Source: Acetivibrio cellulolyticus CD2 (GTDB lineage: Bacteria; Bacillota; Clostridia; Acetivibrionales; Acetivibrionaceae). From it: DNA of 64,000 nucleotides. The notes beneath the pieces are model-generated. The model was not told where the DNA came from. It saw only the letters and a list, made by a program, of their open reading frames with translations, and ran no database searches. Position 1 is the stretch's first letter. Each line of letters starts with the position of its first letter. Shown in pieces: positions 17,701 through 25,395 of this stretch. Location: NCBI RefSeq assembly GCF_000179595.2, contig NZ_JH556651.1:62496-126495 (forward strand), in the 5' to 3' direction. The position numbers and the translations under genes are program-made.

Positions 17701-18849
17701 GTTGAGCTTGTGAGCTGGAACGATATAAAGAATACTCAGGACAGTGATACTTCTGGTTATGGAGTATTAAGCATGGTGAATCCGGAATATACTGAAGCTA
17801 TTAAAGGAACACCAGCAGTTGACGGTGAAATTGACAGTGCCTGGGCTAGTGCAAATAAGATTTCTACAGATATTGTTACACAGGGAACAGCACCTGCCAA
17901 AGCTAGTGTCAAGACTATGTGGGACGAAAATTATCTGTATGTTTTGGCAGAAGTAGCAGATACATCATTAAGCGATGTAAGCGAGAACCCATGGGAACAG
18001 GATTCAATTGAGTTCTTCGTTGATGAAAACAATGGCAGGACTTCAGAATACGAATCCGATGATGCTCAATACAGGGTTAACTTCAACAACAAACAATCCT
18101 TTGGAGGCAATTGTGTTCAAGATGACTTTATTACAGTGACAAAGGCTGTTTATGATGGAGATGCTGTAAGTGGATATCTTGTAGAAGCTGCAATTCCATT
18201 TAACACAATTAGCGGAAATTCCGGATATATTATGGGGTTTGATCTGCAGGTAAATGACGATTCAAATGCTGATGGAATAAGAGAGGGAATGTCAAACTGG
18301 AGTGATGCAACAGGAGTTGGCTATAAGAATACTGAAGCATTTGGTCTCTTGAAGCTTGTTGATAGCAGTAATACAAATACTGTATCAGGATATATCAAGT
18401 CCGACTTTATTTATCAGCAAGAAAAGGCTGGAGAGATAGAGTCTGGTTTTGTAGTTGAAATAGTTGGAACAGGTTTGAAAGCTGAATCAGTTAATGGATA
18501 TTTTGAAATATCGGGTGTGCCTGAAAATGCAGAAGGATATACGTTGAAGATTACAAAGCAAAACTATTTGGCAAGAGAAATTAAAGGTGTTGTTGTTACA
18601 GGCAATACTAGTATTTCAACTCAAAGTTCACCAGTTATGATGTGGGTTGGAGATGTTGAAATTAATGGAGTTCAAGATAATTCTATAAATATGGCTGACA
18701 TAATGTTTGTTTGCAAATCATACAATACAGTAAAAGGTAGCGATAAATATAGAGCTGGTAGCGATTTAAACAAAGATGGTGCTGTCAATATGGAAGATAT
18801 AGTTATCGTAGGAAAACACTTTAATAAAACTTCTGCAAGTTACAAATAA
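14731..18849 (+). CDS. Cellulosomal GH10 xylanase with three N-terminal CBMs, two CBM9 and a dockerin
   Basis: Secreted endo-beta-1,4-xylanase, 1372 residues. Order: signal peptide (1-28); three related CBM4/9/22-type modules (about 34-190, 191-346, 352-503); GH10 catalytic domain (about 513-853) with acid/base E644 in WDVVNEAIGD and nucleophile E757 in ITELDMTVY; two CBM9-type modules (about 857-1020 and 1021-1213); a small CarboxypepD_reg-like domain starting SGYIK (about 1216-1300); and a type I-like dockerin (about 1304-1372) with INMADI and VNMEDI repeats. The dockerin implies docking to a cohesin scaffold. The first calcium loop is atypical (DVEINGVQDNSIN). AAGGGGG lies before the ATG. 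Monocistronic with a strong terminator. Confidence 0.93.
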   Translation: MKTRGFISLVTVLAFLTSALLFGNVSAFTTEEEASIFPFAKGFEDGSLSGIRIKNSETNSIDTSVAHDGTKSLKVANRNFYWEGPQINLMGKLKKGETYNCSTWVYQESGETQTFRLTAYSCDDTSDNLYEGRFYTTIDENLAVPSGVWTRLEGLYTYNYEGTAVDSVIYIEATNIDFDFNVDDIVIAGPSVVNSGFEDGKTEGWASNGAATLSASTDVAKSGDYSMKVAGRNNVWEGPVADLTDTLIKDQTYTVSAWVYQDSGEAQTFRLTSYSRDDSSDNAYDGKFYKTVAENLSVPSGEWTRLEGFYTYTYTGTPMALTFYVESPKLGFDFYVDDVVIAGKVKSNDASPIICDAGFEGTFDGWAAQGTGKDATLSINESTAHDGINSLLVTGRADTWQGARFDLKGKVTKGQVIDMSMWVYQTTKETQQIRVSVCSDSDGDPVYTTLAVDNAVPVGTWVELKGTYTVNYTGDVEQLFIYVESGNATMDIGIDDVLITGSPVDDKGIETDIPSLKDVFADYFPIGVAVPSSAFDNKLQSDLIKKHFNSITAENDMKPVSMQPIEGSFSLDKGDRFVEFTQENGMRLRGHTLCWHQAVPNWIFVDDKGETVTRDVLLERLKTHIETLIKHYGDKVEVWDVVNEAIGDSQPYGLRDSKWRQIIGDDYLEKAFEYAYGALVDAGLEGKVKLYYNDYNNEENPLKREAILELVKELKEKTKIDGVGYQCHIGIDFGSVEGIRETLKGYLDLGLEVEITELDMTVYKSFTEADAPITEEQLIRQAYKFKDLAEMLKELDSQYPDKIKGVTFWGLKDDMTWLNYFVDGGRIDAPLLFNKEGKAKYAYWGFVDASKLPVFVNHAMTFKGTPSVDGVEENVWNIAKGIDIKDLNGQVRGNCKTLWDDKGLYAYLKVKGTPSKAEFFVDEDNSKDERNEAEDKSFSITSSGEITGTTNAVVKQEDGYYMFEIYMPFTNAPSDKVGFDVRLNFGEGEKVELVSWNDIKNTQDSDTSGYGVLSMVNPEYTEAIKGTPAVDGEIDSAWASANKISTDIVTQGTAPAKASVKTMWDENYLYVLAEVADTSLSDVSENPWEQDSIEFFVDENNGRTSEYESDDAQYRVNFNNKQSFGGNCVQDDFITVTKAVYDGDAVSGYLVEAAIPFNTISGNSGYIMGFDLQVNDDSNADGIREGMSNWSDATGVGYKNTEAFGLLKLVDSSNTNTVSGYIKSDFIYQQEKAGEIESGFVVEIVGTGLKAESVNGYFEISGVPENAEGYTLKITKQNYLAREIKGVVVTGNTSISTQSSPVMMWVGDVEINGVQDNSINMADIMFVCKSYNTVKGSDKYRAGSDLNKDGAVNMEDIVIVGKHFNKTSASYK

Positions 18850-18899
18850 TATGCAGATAAACAGCTAATTATATTTTCAGCATTTTAAGCTTAAAGAAA

Positions 18900-18935
18900 G
18901 GGTACCCTGGATTTTAACACAGGGTACTCTTTTTT
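18900..18935 (+). terminator. Terminator after the xylanase gene
   Basis: GGGTACCCTG (18900-18909) pairs with CAGGGTACTC (18920-18929) and is followed by TTTTTT. Confidence 0.88.
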
Positions 18936-18964
18936 AGTTTGGTAAGAAAGTTAGTTTTTTATAG

Positions 18965-18990
18965 TGAACTTTTTGCCGATATAAAACGTA
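18965..18990 (+). promoter_or_regulatory. ECF-type promoter of the sigY-like operon
   Basis: TGAAC (18965-18969), a 17-bp spacer and CGTA (18987-18990), 58 bp before the sigma gene. This is the AAC...CGT layout of extracytoplasmic-function sigma factors and suggests autoregulation, as for Bacillus sigY. Confidence 0.6.
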
Positions 18991-19048
18991 TTATCAATAT
19001 AAAATAAATAAAGATTGTTTTATAAAACAGAATAATGAGGTAGGGCAA

Positions 19049-19582
19049 ATGGACGAACAACTTTTAAAAAAGGTACGAAAAGGAGACCAGAATGCTTTAG
19101 CTGAGTTGTTATATGACAACTACGAAATTGTGTATAAGTACCTGTATAAGTTTACATTTGACAAATCACTTTCTGAAGATCTGGTTCAGGAAACGATGGT
19201 TAGGGCTATTGTAAAGATAGAATTTTATGATGAAAAGAAGTCAAAGTTTTCCACGTGGCTTATAACTATTGCACAGAATATATATGTTGACTATCTAAGG
19301 AAGAAAAAAGTTGAGAACAGGTACATGGACCAAAGTGAAAAGGTACTGGAGGAAAAAATCGAAATAGGCATTTATAGTGATGATGATTCCATAAACCGTA
19401 TTCTGGACGCTTTGGCAAGGCTGGATGATATTACACGGCTGCCACTATTGCTAAAGCACTACTATGGATTTTCCTATGAGGAAATTGCAAATAAAATGTC
19501 TATACCTCTAGGAACTGTGAAATCAAGAATTCACAATGGGTTAAAAGTTCTGAGAAAGGAGTTGGGATATGATGGGGAATGA
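19049..19582 (+). CDS. sigY: ECF sigma factor, SigY-like
   Basis: 177-residue RNA polymerase sigma factor with region 2 (about 20-95, DLVQETMVRAI) and region 4 (about 120-172, GFSYEEIANKMSIPLGTVKSRIH) and no regions 1 or 3. The following genes match the Bacillus sigY-yxlC-yxlD-yxlE-yxlF-yxlG operon in order and type, which is the main basis for the name. A GAGGTAGGG site precedes the ATG, and the end overlaps the next gene. The activating signal is unknown. Confidence 0.82.
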   Translation: MDEQLLKKVRKGDQNALAELLYDNYEIVYKYLYKFTFDKSLSEDLVQETMVRAIVKIEFYDEKKSKFSTWLITIAQNIYVDYLRKKKVENRYMDQSEKVLEEKIEIGIYSDDDSINRILDALARLDDITRLPLLLKHYYGFSYEEIANKMSIPLGTVKSRIHNGLKVLRKELGYDGE

Positions 19583-19889
19583 GGATGAAAAAATCATTCA
19601 GGAAATGAAAGACACATTGAATTATGTAGATGACAATCTACCTGTAAACAAGCCTGGAATAGGGAATTTTAAATTATTGGTTTCGCAGGTTGAAGAAAAG
19701 AAAAGGTATTGGAAGAATATTGAGCTATTAGTGTTTTTGATTGTTGCTGTTACTGTATTGAGCGTTTCATCAGGCATATTATTTTTAAATATCACGTTAT
19801 TTATGTCTTTACAGGCAGCAGCATTTGTAACTATTCCAATAAGCGTTTTAGTATGGTTTAAACACCATTTTGGAAGGGTGAATAATTAA
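19569..19889 (+). CDS. yxlC: YxlC-like membrane protein, putative anti-sigma factor
   Basis: 106 residues: a charged N-terminal cytoplasmic part (1-50, starting MMGNEDEKIIQEMKDTL), then two membrane helices (about 54-74 and 78-96). Position directly after the ECF sigma gene, with a 14-base overlap and an AAGGAG site inside the sigma gene, suggests it holds the sigma factor at the membrane as YxlC does for SigY. Sequence similarity is too weak to stand alone. Confidence 0.62.
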   Translation: MMGNEDEKIIQEMKDTLNYVDDNLPVNKPGIGNFKLLVSQVEEKKRYWKNIELLVFLIVAVTVLSVSSGILFLNITLFMSLQAAAFVTIPISVLVWFKHHFGRVNN

Positions 19890-20119
19890 TGGAAATTTTA
19901 AATGCTTTAAATACGAAAATATATGGAATGCCGGTGTATTCTTATATTTTGGTGGCAGCAATACTACTGACGCAGGCAACATGGCTTTTTATTGATGCCA
20001 GAAAGAGAAATGCGAAGCATTGGTTCTGGGGAATTATTGGTCTTATACGTTTTCCTGAGCCCTTAATATTCTATTTGTTTTTTGTAAGAAAAATTCATAA
20101 AAGAACGAAAGGAGAATAG
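19889..20119 (+). CDS. yxlD: YxlD-like small membrane protein (PLDc_N type)
   Basis: 76 residues, two helices, with the PLDc_N-type pattern WLFIDARKRNAKHWFWGIIGLI...FPEPLIFYLFFV. It overlaps the previous stop by one base. In Bacillus YxlD together with YxlE is needed to hold SigY inactive; the same role is inferred. Confidence 0.65.
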   Translation: MEILNALNTKIYGMPVYSYILVAAILLTQATWLFIDARKRNAKHWFWGIIGLIRFPEPLIFYLFFVRKIHKRTKGE

Positions 20120-20123
20120 TTTT

Positions 20124-20324
20124 ATGACTGAATTTAAAGAAGCGCTACCATTTATTATTCCGTTTTTGCTAATAAACTGGACACTTATAATTGTAGCAAT
20201 GGTAGATCTGGTGAAGAGAAAAAAGGTGAGGTTTGGTAACAAATGGATATGGGGAGCAATCATACTTTTTATCAATATGCTTGGGCCGATAATTTACCTT
20301 TTGGCCAGAGGAGATGATGAATAA
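20124..20324 (+). CDS. yxlE: YxlE-like small membrane protein (PLDc_N type)
   Basis: 66 residues with two helices and the motif WTLIIVAMVDLVKRKKV...IWGAIILFINMLGPIIYLLA of the phospholipase D N-terminal helical domain. It starts 4 bp after yxlD and ends on the first base of the ABC ATPase gene, confirming one operon. Confidence 0.68.
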   Translation: MTEFKEALPFIIPFLLINWTLIIVAMVDLVKRKKVRFGNKWIWGAIILFINMLGPIIYLLARGDDE

Positions 20325-21250
20325 TGCTTGCAGTTGAGACCAATAAACTTACTAAAAGATTCAATAGCTTTAGTGCAGTTGACGGGCTTGACCTAAGAGT
20401 GCCGGAAGGATCGATATATGGTTTCTTAGGTCCTAACGGAGCAGGAAAGACGACAACTATAAAAATGCTGCTTGGTCTATCAAAGCCAACATCCGGTGAT
20501 ATAAAGCTCTATGGTAGGGATGTTACCTTCGGAAGTCTTAAAAACCGTATGGATATTGGCTTCCTTCCAGATGTACCTTCGTTTTATGATTGGATGAAGC
20601 CGAAAGAATTTTTGTATTTTTGCGGAAATCTTTTCTCTATCGATAAAAAAGTGTTGAATGATAGGGTTGATAATTTAATTGAACTGGTTGGGCTTGAAGA
20701 AGTGAATAAAAAGATAAAGGGTTTTTCAAGAGGTATGAAGCAAAGGTTAGGAATTGCCCAGGCGCTTATAAATGATCCAAAGGTAATATTCCTTGATGAG
20801 CCCACGTCTGCTTTAGATCCTATAGGCAGAAAGGATGTAATGGACATAATTGGAAAATTGGCAGGAAGGGTTACGGTCTTTTTTTCCACGCATATCCTCT
20901 CTGACGTTGAGAGGATATGTGATAGGGTTGTAATACTGGACAAAGGAAAAATGCTTATTGAAGACACTATACCAAACTTACGGCAAAAATATTCGAGGCA
21001 GGGAATTGAGATTGAAGCAGATGAGTCGGAGAACTTTAACGAATTTTTATCTTTGCTTTCAAAGCAAAAATGGGTAGATAGTACGGAAATACCTGAAAGA
21101 GGAAAAGTTAAAGTTTTGGTAAATAACCTTAGCGATGCGCAAATAAATATGACTGCATTATTGACAGAGAAAAAGGTTAGGCTAAAGAAATTTATGATCC
21201 TCGAGCCTTCACTTGAGGATATATTCTTAAAGGTGGTGAGCAAATCGTGA
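20324..21250 (+). CDS. yxlF: ABC transporter ATP-binding protein, YxlF-like
   Basis: 308 residues. Walker A GPNGAGKTTT (about residues 36-45), signature FSRGMKQRLGIA, Walker B VIFLDEPTSALDP and the switch His (FFSTHILSD) are intact, so it should be active. A C-terminal 80-residue extension is typical of bacitracin-type drug or stress exporters. Partner of the permease encoded next (GTGA overlap). Confidence 0.88.
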   Translation: MLAVETNKLTKRFNSFSAVDGLDLRVPEGSIYGFLGPNGAGKTTTIKMLLGLSKPTSGDIKLYGRDVTFGSLKNRMDIGFLPDVPSFYDWMKPKEFLYFCGNLFSIDKKVLNDRVDNLIELVGLEEVNKKIKGFSRGMKQRLGIAQALINDPKVIFLDEPTSALDPIGRKDVMDIIGKLAGRVTVFFSTHILSDVERICDRVVILDKGKMLIEDTIPNLRQKYSRQGIEIEADESENFNEFLSLLSKQKWVDSTEIPERGKVKVLVNNLSDAQINMTALLTEKKVRLKKFMILEPSLEDIFLKVVSKS

Positions 21251-22005
21251 CAGGTTTTACGTTCTTTATAAAAGAATTAAAGGAAATAATTAAAACACAG
21301 AAGATATTTATAATTCCTTCAATTTTTTTGTTAGTTGCTTTTTCAAGTCCCTTAAGTGCAAAATATATTAACGAGATACTTAAGATGGCGGGAGGTAATA
21401 TTAATATAGTGCTTCCTGAACCCAAATTTACAGATTCATATGCCCAGTTTTTCAAAAATTTTAATTCTATGTGTCTTTTTGTTATGGTACTATCCTTTAT
21501 GGGCGTGATTGTTGATGAAAGAGTTAGAGGATCTATGATCCTTGTGCTTACAAAACGGGTATCGAGAACTCAGTTTATTGTCAGCAAGTTTACTGCAGCT
21601 GTAACTTTTTATACTTTATCGTTTATAGTATCTGTAGGAGCTTGCGTATATTACACATACCTGCTTTTTCCGACTTTTTATCACGAAAATTTATGGGTTA
21701 GCTTTCTAATATTTTGGCTTTACGGTGTATTTATTATATCAATTACTGTTTTTGCAAGCACTATAACCAAAACACATATGATGGCTGGAGTAATAGGTAT
21801 TATAGGTCTATTAGCTATCCCACTGATTGCATTTATTCCAAAGATAGGAAAGTATACGCCCGGAAAACTAAGCGAACTTAGTACAAATATCCTGTTAGGA
21901 GTAAATCAGGCAAGTGAGGCATTGATACCTTTTATCGTAACAGCAGCTTTGGTTATTGTGCTTATAATTCTAAGTGTCGTAACTTTTAAAAGGCAGGAAA
22001 TATAA
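21247..22005 (+). CDS. yxlG: ABC transporter permease, YxlG-like
   Basis: 252 residues with about six membrane helices, the ABC-2 type fold. The GTG start overlaps the TGA stop of the ATPase gene. Together they form a small exporter controlled by the SigY-like factor; the substrate is unknown. A terminator follows. Confidence 0.85.
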   Translation: MTGFTFFIKELKEIIKTQKIFIIPSIFLLVAFSSPLSAKYINEILKMAGGNINIVLPEPKFTDSYAQFFKNFNSMCLFVMVLSFMGVIVDERVRGSMILVLTKRVSRTQFIVSKFTAAVTFYTLSFIVSVGACVYYTYLLFPTFYHENLWVSFLIFWLYGVFIISITVFASTITKTHMMAGVIGIIGLLAIPLIAFIPKIGKYTPGKLSELSTNILLGVNQASEALIPFIVTAALVIVLIILSVVTFKRQEI

Positions 22006-22030
22006 ATACTTATATCCATAACATGATTTT

Positions 22031-22076
22031 GCCCAGGGTTTGCCGCACTAATTGCTCATGCAACCTGGGCCTTTTT
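22031..22076 (+). terminator. Terminator of the sigY-like operon
   Basis: GCCCAGGGTTTGC (22031-22043) pairs with GCAACCTGGGC (about 22060-22070) and is followed by CTTTTT. It also separates the convergent gatD. Confidence 0.82.
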
Positions 22077-22091
22077 GGGTAAAATAAGGCA

Positions 22092-22838
22092 CTATCCTAC
22101 TATTCTTTGAATCATGGTGTTGTGAGCAAGTTCCTCAAATTCATCATTTAGCTTCTGTAGAGATACAAAATCCTTGTATTTTTGTTTCAAAGCAAGTGAA
22201 ATCAGGTGATCTGTAAATATCGGATTTTTAGGGAGCAAGCTTCCGTGTGAATATGAGCAAAACACATTTTTATAGGTTGCTCCTTCAAAACCGTCCTCAC
22301 CATTATTTCCATTACCTTTTACAATTCTCCCGAGGGGTTTGACATCTGGACCGAGATAAGTTCTTCCTGAATGGTTTTCAAACCCTACAATTTTGCCATC
22401 GTAGTTCTCTGACTTAAGAAATTCGCACTCAAAGCAAAAGTTACCTATCATTCTTTCTTTACCGCCAATAGTCCACAGGTCAAGTGCTTTTAAGAACTCA
22501 ATTTCTTTTCCGTCCCAGGTTTTGTAGTAGTTGCCAAGTAATTGATACCCTCCGCAAATAGCAAGGAATATCTTGTTATTTTGTATGGCGTTTTTAATTT
22601 CATTTCCCTTTTGATTTAGCACATCATCCTGGATTATTTCCTGTTCATAGTCCTGACCGCCGCCAAGAAATACAATATCAAAGTTTTCGGCATTAAACTC
22701 GTCACCCATACTGATATCAGATATAGTAACGTTAATTCCTCTCCATTGTGCGCGTCTCTTTAAGGCGATGATATTTCCCCTGTCTCCGTAGAGATTTAAT
22801 AAATCAGGGTATAGGTGACATATATTTAGCTCATACAT
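22092..22838 (-). CDS. gatD: Lipid II isoglutaminyl synthase, glutaminase subunit GatD
   Basis: CobB/CobQ-type glutamine amidotransferase that feeds ammonia to MurT to amidate the D-Glu of lipid II at the cytoplasmic membrane. The nucleophile Cys is in FLAICGGYQLLG and the active-site His region in ENHSGRTYLG. The ATG at 22838 (MYELNICHLYPDLLN) matches family starts and has GGA 7 bases upstream. The gene follows murT by 2 bp, the conserved murT-gatD order. Confidence 0.92.
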   Translation of the reverse strand: MYELNICHLYPDLLNLYGDRGNIIALKRRAQWRGINVTISDISMGDEFNAENFDIVFLGGGQDYEQEIIQDDVLNQKGNEIKNAIQNNKIFLAICGGYQLLGNYYKTWDGKEIEFLKALDLWTIGGKERMIGNFCFECEFLKSENYDGKIVGFENHSGRTYLGPDVKPLGRIVKGNGNNGEDGFEGATYKNVFCSYSHGSLLPKNPIFTDHLISLALKQKYKDFVSLQKLNDEFEELAHNTMIQRIVG

Positions 22839-22840
22839 AA

Positions 22841-24244
22841 CTATTTCCAAAACTCCTTTAATCCATATTTTTTCTTGAGAAGTTTTCTCATATCAAGCAT
22901 GGCTGTATAAGTTGGGAGAATATAAAAGCTATGCCCGTTTTTAGTATTCGAAAGTCCTTTTTCAAGGAGCTCTTCATAGTCTTTTACTATTTGAATTTTG
23001 TTGCTGTAAATACCGGCATATTTGAGCCTGACAGCCATATCTTCGGCTCTTATTCCGGATACATAAAAGTTGTCAATTATCTTTTGAGCCTCTTCAAGCT
23101 TTTCAAAATCAACGTCCCACAGCCAGGAAATATCTGTTCCGTCTGCAAGTTTATCATTTATAAGAAACGCAATCTGCATATTTTTCTCTTCGGTTAAAAG
23201 AAAACTCAAAACCTGATTAAATCCTGTCGGGTTTTTAACCAATATAATCTTTATGGTTTTACCGTTAGTTGTAATAGTCTCCATTCTGCCAAAGCCGCAT
23301 TCAAAGTTTTCCAGAGCTTCGACGAGGTTACCGGCAGGTAAACCCAATACAGTTCCGCAGGCGGCAGCTGCCAGTGCATTATATATGTTATAAAGTCCAG
23401 GAAGGTTGATTTTAGCCTGCAAAATTTCGTTCTTATCCGTACTTTTGTCAGAGACTACTGAGAATAATACATTTGAATAGGAACTGTTGAGTTCATCAAC
23501 TTTAACACAGGTTATCTGGGTATCAGGATGGCGGTAACCGCACGAACTGCACGCAAAGCTGCCAAGGTGCCCGTATACATGACTTTCATAGTCATATCTG
23601 GTCTTGCAGTAAATGCAGAACATAGCATCAGAGTTAACCAGTTTTTCTTTAGCCTCATACGCTTCGCTTGCGAACCCGTAATAAGTTACTTCCTTATCAG
23701 TATCCTTTCCTAAAGAAGCACATAAAGAATCATCTGCATTTAAAATAAGCTTTGTCTTACTTGACTTTTGAATTCCCGATCTTACATTATTTAATGTAGA
23801 ATATAATTCACCATATCGGTCCAACTGGTCTCTAAAAAAGTTTGTAACCACAAGAACGTCAGGATCTACATAGTTGGCAACGACATTGAAAGCTGCTTCA
23901 TCGACTTCTATAAGGGCTATAGGTGCCTTTCCCCTGCCTTTGAGATTAACGGAGTCAATAAAAGTGGTAACAATTCCACCAAAGAGATTCGCTCCTGACT
24001 TGTTTGTAATATAATCCTTGCCATTTACTTTAAGAATTTCACCGATTATCCTGGTAGTTGTTGTCTTACCATTTGTTCCTGTGACCATTATAATTTTAAA
24101 ATCTTTAGAAATAACCTTAATTACATCTGGATAGAGCTTTCTGGCGATTTTACCTGGAAGCGTTGTACCTCCGCTTTTAAATATTCTAAGGATAAAAATC
24201 AGTATTTTTGTTATTAGTATTGTAAAAGTAAGTCTTAGATTCAT
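22841..24244 (-). CDS. murT: Lipid II isoglutaminyl synthase, Mur-ligase subunit MurT
   Basis: 467 residues. Mur-ligase central domain with the ATP loop VTGTNGKTTTTR (near residue 55), an inserted zinc ribbon (CIYC...CSSC, about 215-240) peculiar to MurT, and the C-terminal DUF1727 region. An N-terminal hydrophobic stretch (LTFTILITKILIFILRIF) may tether it to the membrane. It activates the glutamate carboxyl of lipid II for amidation by GatD ammonia. Confidence 0.93.
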   Translation of the reverse strand: MNLRLTFTILITKILIFILRIFKSGGTTLPGKIARKLYPDVIKVISKDFKIIMVTGTNGKTTTTRIIGEILKVNGKDYITNKSGANLFGGIVTTFIDSVNLKGRGKAPIALIEVDEAAFNVVANYVDPDVLVVTNFFRDQLDRYGELYSTLNNVRSGIQKSSKTKLILNADDSLCASLGKDTDKEVTYYGFASEAYEAKEKLVNSDAMFCIYCKTRYDYESHVYGHLGSFACSSCGYRHPDTQITCVKVDELNSSYSNVLFSVVSDKSTDKNEILQAKINLPGLYNIYNALAAAACGTVLGLPAGNLVEALENFECGFGRMETITTNGKTIKIILVKNPTGFNQVLSFLLTEEKNMQIAFLINDKLADGTDISWLWDVDFEKLEEAQKIIDNFYVSGIRAEDMAVRLKYAGIYSNKIQIVKDYEELLEKGLSNTKNGHSFYILPTYTAMLDMRKLLKKKYGLKEFWK

Positions 24245-24261
24245 GACAGCCCCTGATTCTA

Positions 24262-24306
24262 AGGAATAGCTGAAAACAAAGCTAAAGTTATAACTTCAGT
24301 ATTCCT
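24262..24306 (+). repeat. Dispersed intergenic repeat, copy B
   Basis: AGGAATAGCTGAA (24262-24274) and TTCAGTATTCCT (24295-24306) are near-perfect inverted ends around an AAGTTATA core. It lies between murT and the truncated murA. Confidence 0.55.
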
Positions 24307-24390
24307 GTGATTTAATATTTTTACATTATAACATAAAGGGTTATATTATGTACAAATATTTTATAGGAAAGTATTTCCTAAAAAAAATAA

Positions 24391-24419
24391 TTGATACGTT
24401 ATTTTTTAAGTGATAGAAT
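24391..24419 (+). promoter_or_regulatory. Promoter upstream of the murA remnant and ftsQ
   Basis: TTGATA (24391-24396), 17-bp spacer, TAGAAT (24414-24419). It would drive the division genes through the truncated murA. Confidence 0.55.
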
Positions 24420-24458
24420 GTTGTAGATAAAACACAATGTGCCAATAAGTTTTCACAC

Positions 24459-25382
24459 TCAGGTGGGTGTGAAATAGGACCAAGACCCATAGACTTGCAT
24501 TTGAAGGCAATAAGGAAGATGGGAGTCAAGGTGCACGACGCTCTTCATGGTTTTATATACTGTGAGGCGGAAAAACTTAAAGGTGCAGATATACAGCTTG
24601 ATTTTCCAAGTGTAGGGGCTACTGAGAATATAATGTTAGCTGCTGTGTTTGCTGAAGGAGATACAATTATTCGGCATGCAGCGAGGGAGCCGGAGATTGT
24701 AGATCTCCAAAAGTTTCTTAACAGTATGGGCGTTGATGTGACAGGTGCAGGTACTAGCATTATCAGGATAAGAGGAAGCAGCAAAAGGTTAAACAACGTT
24801 GAGCATAATGTAATTGCTGACAGAATAGTTGCTGGTACATATTTAGTCGCCGCTGGGATTACCGGTGGAGATATTACTCTTAAGAATGTTTCGGCAGAAC
24901 ATATAATACCTGTTATTAGTTACTTAAGAGAATGTGGCTGCCGAATTAACACAAAAAAAACTACAATGCATATTTCGGGTCCAACAAGACCCAGGTCAAT
25001 TGATATAATAAGAACTTTGCCTTATCCGGGATTTCCAACGGATATGCAATCACAGTTCATTTCATTGCTTTCTATAGCACGTGGAACAAGTATTTTTGTT
25101 GAGACGATTTTTGAAAACAGATATAAGCATGTTGAAGAACTTATGAGAATGGGAGCGAATATAAAACTTGAAGGACGTCTTGCGGTGATAAAAGGTGTAA
25201 AGGAACTTACAGGAGCAACAGTAACTGCAAGAGACTTAAGAGGAGGAGCTGCTCTGGTATTGGCCGGCCTTGTAGCTGAAGGCACGACAGTTATCAGTGG
25301 CATCAAGCATATTGACAGAGGATATGAGAATATTGAAGATAAACTGTCCAAAGTCGGAGCCTTAATTTTGAGAGAAGAATAA
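24459..25382 (+). pseudogene. murA: 5'-truncated murA (UDP-GlcNAc enolpyruvyltransferase)
   Basis: The frame picks up MurA similarity at SGGCEIGPRPIDLHLKA, which contains the catalytic Cys (Cys115 in E. coli), and continues to a normal C-terminus (HIDRGYENIEDKLSKVGA). About the first 110 residues, including the conserved Lys of the SGAKNA loop, are absent; a TAG at 24414 closes the frame upstream and there is no start before the Cys (the TTG at 24495 is an internal Leu). Genes of this place in relatives encode full MurA ahead of ftsQ. About 310 codons remain free of stops, so the loss may be recent. A functional murA must lie elsewhere. Confidence 0.8.
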
Positions 25383-25395
25383 AGGGGTTAGTGCT

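Noticed and set aside
24495-25382. Reading the murA frame as a complete short enzyme starting at the TTG at 24495
   Set aside because: That TTG is an internal Leu of the conserved RPIDLHLKA segment and would exclude the catalytic Cys; the frame matches MurA only from mid-protein.
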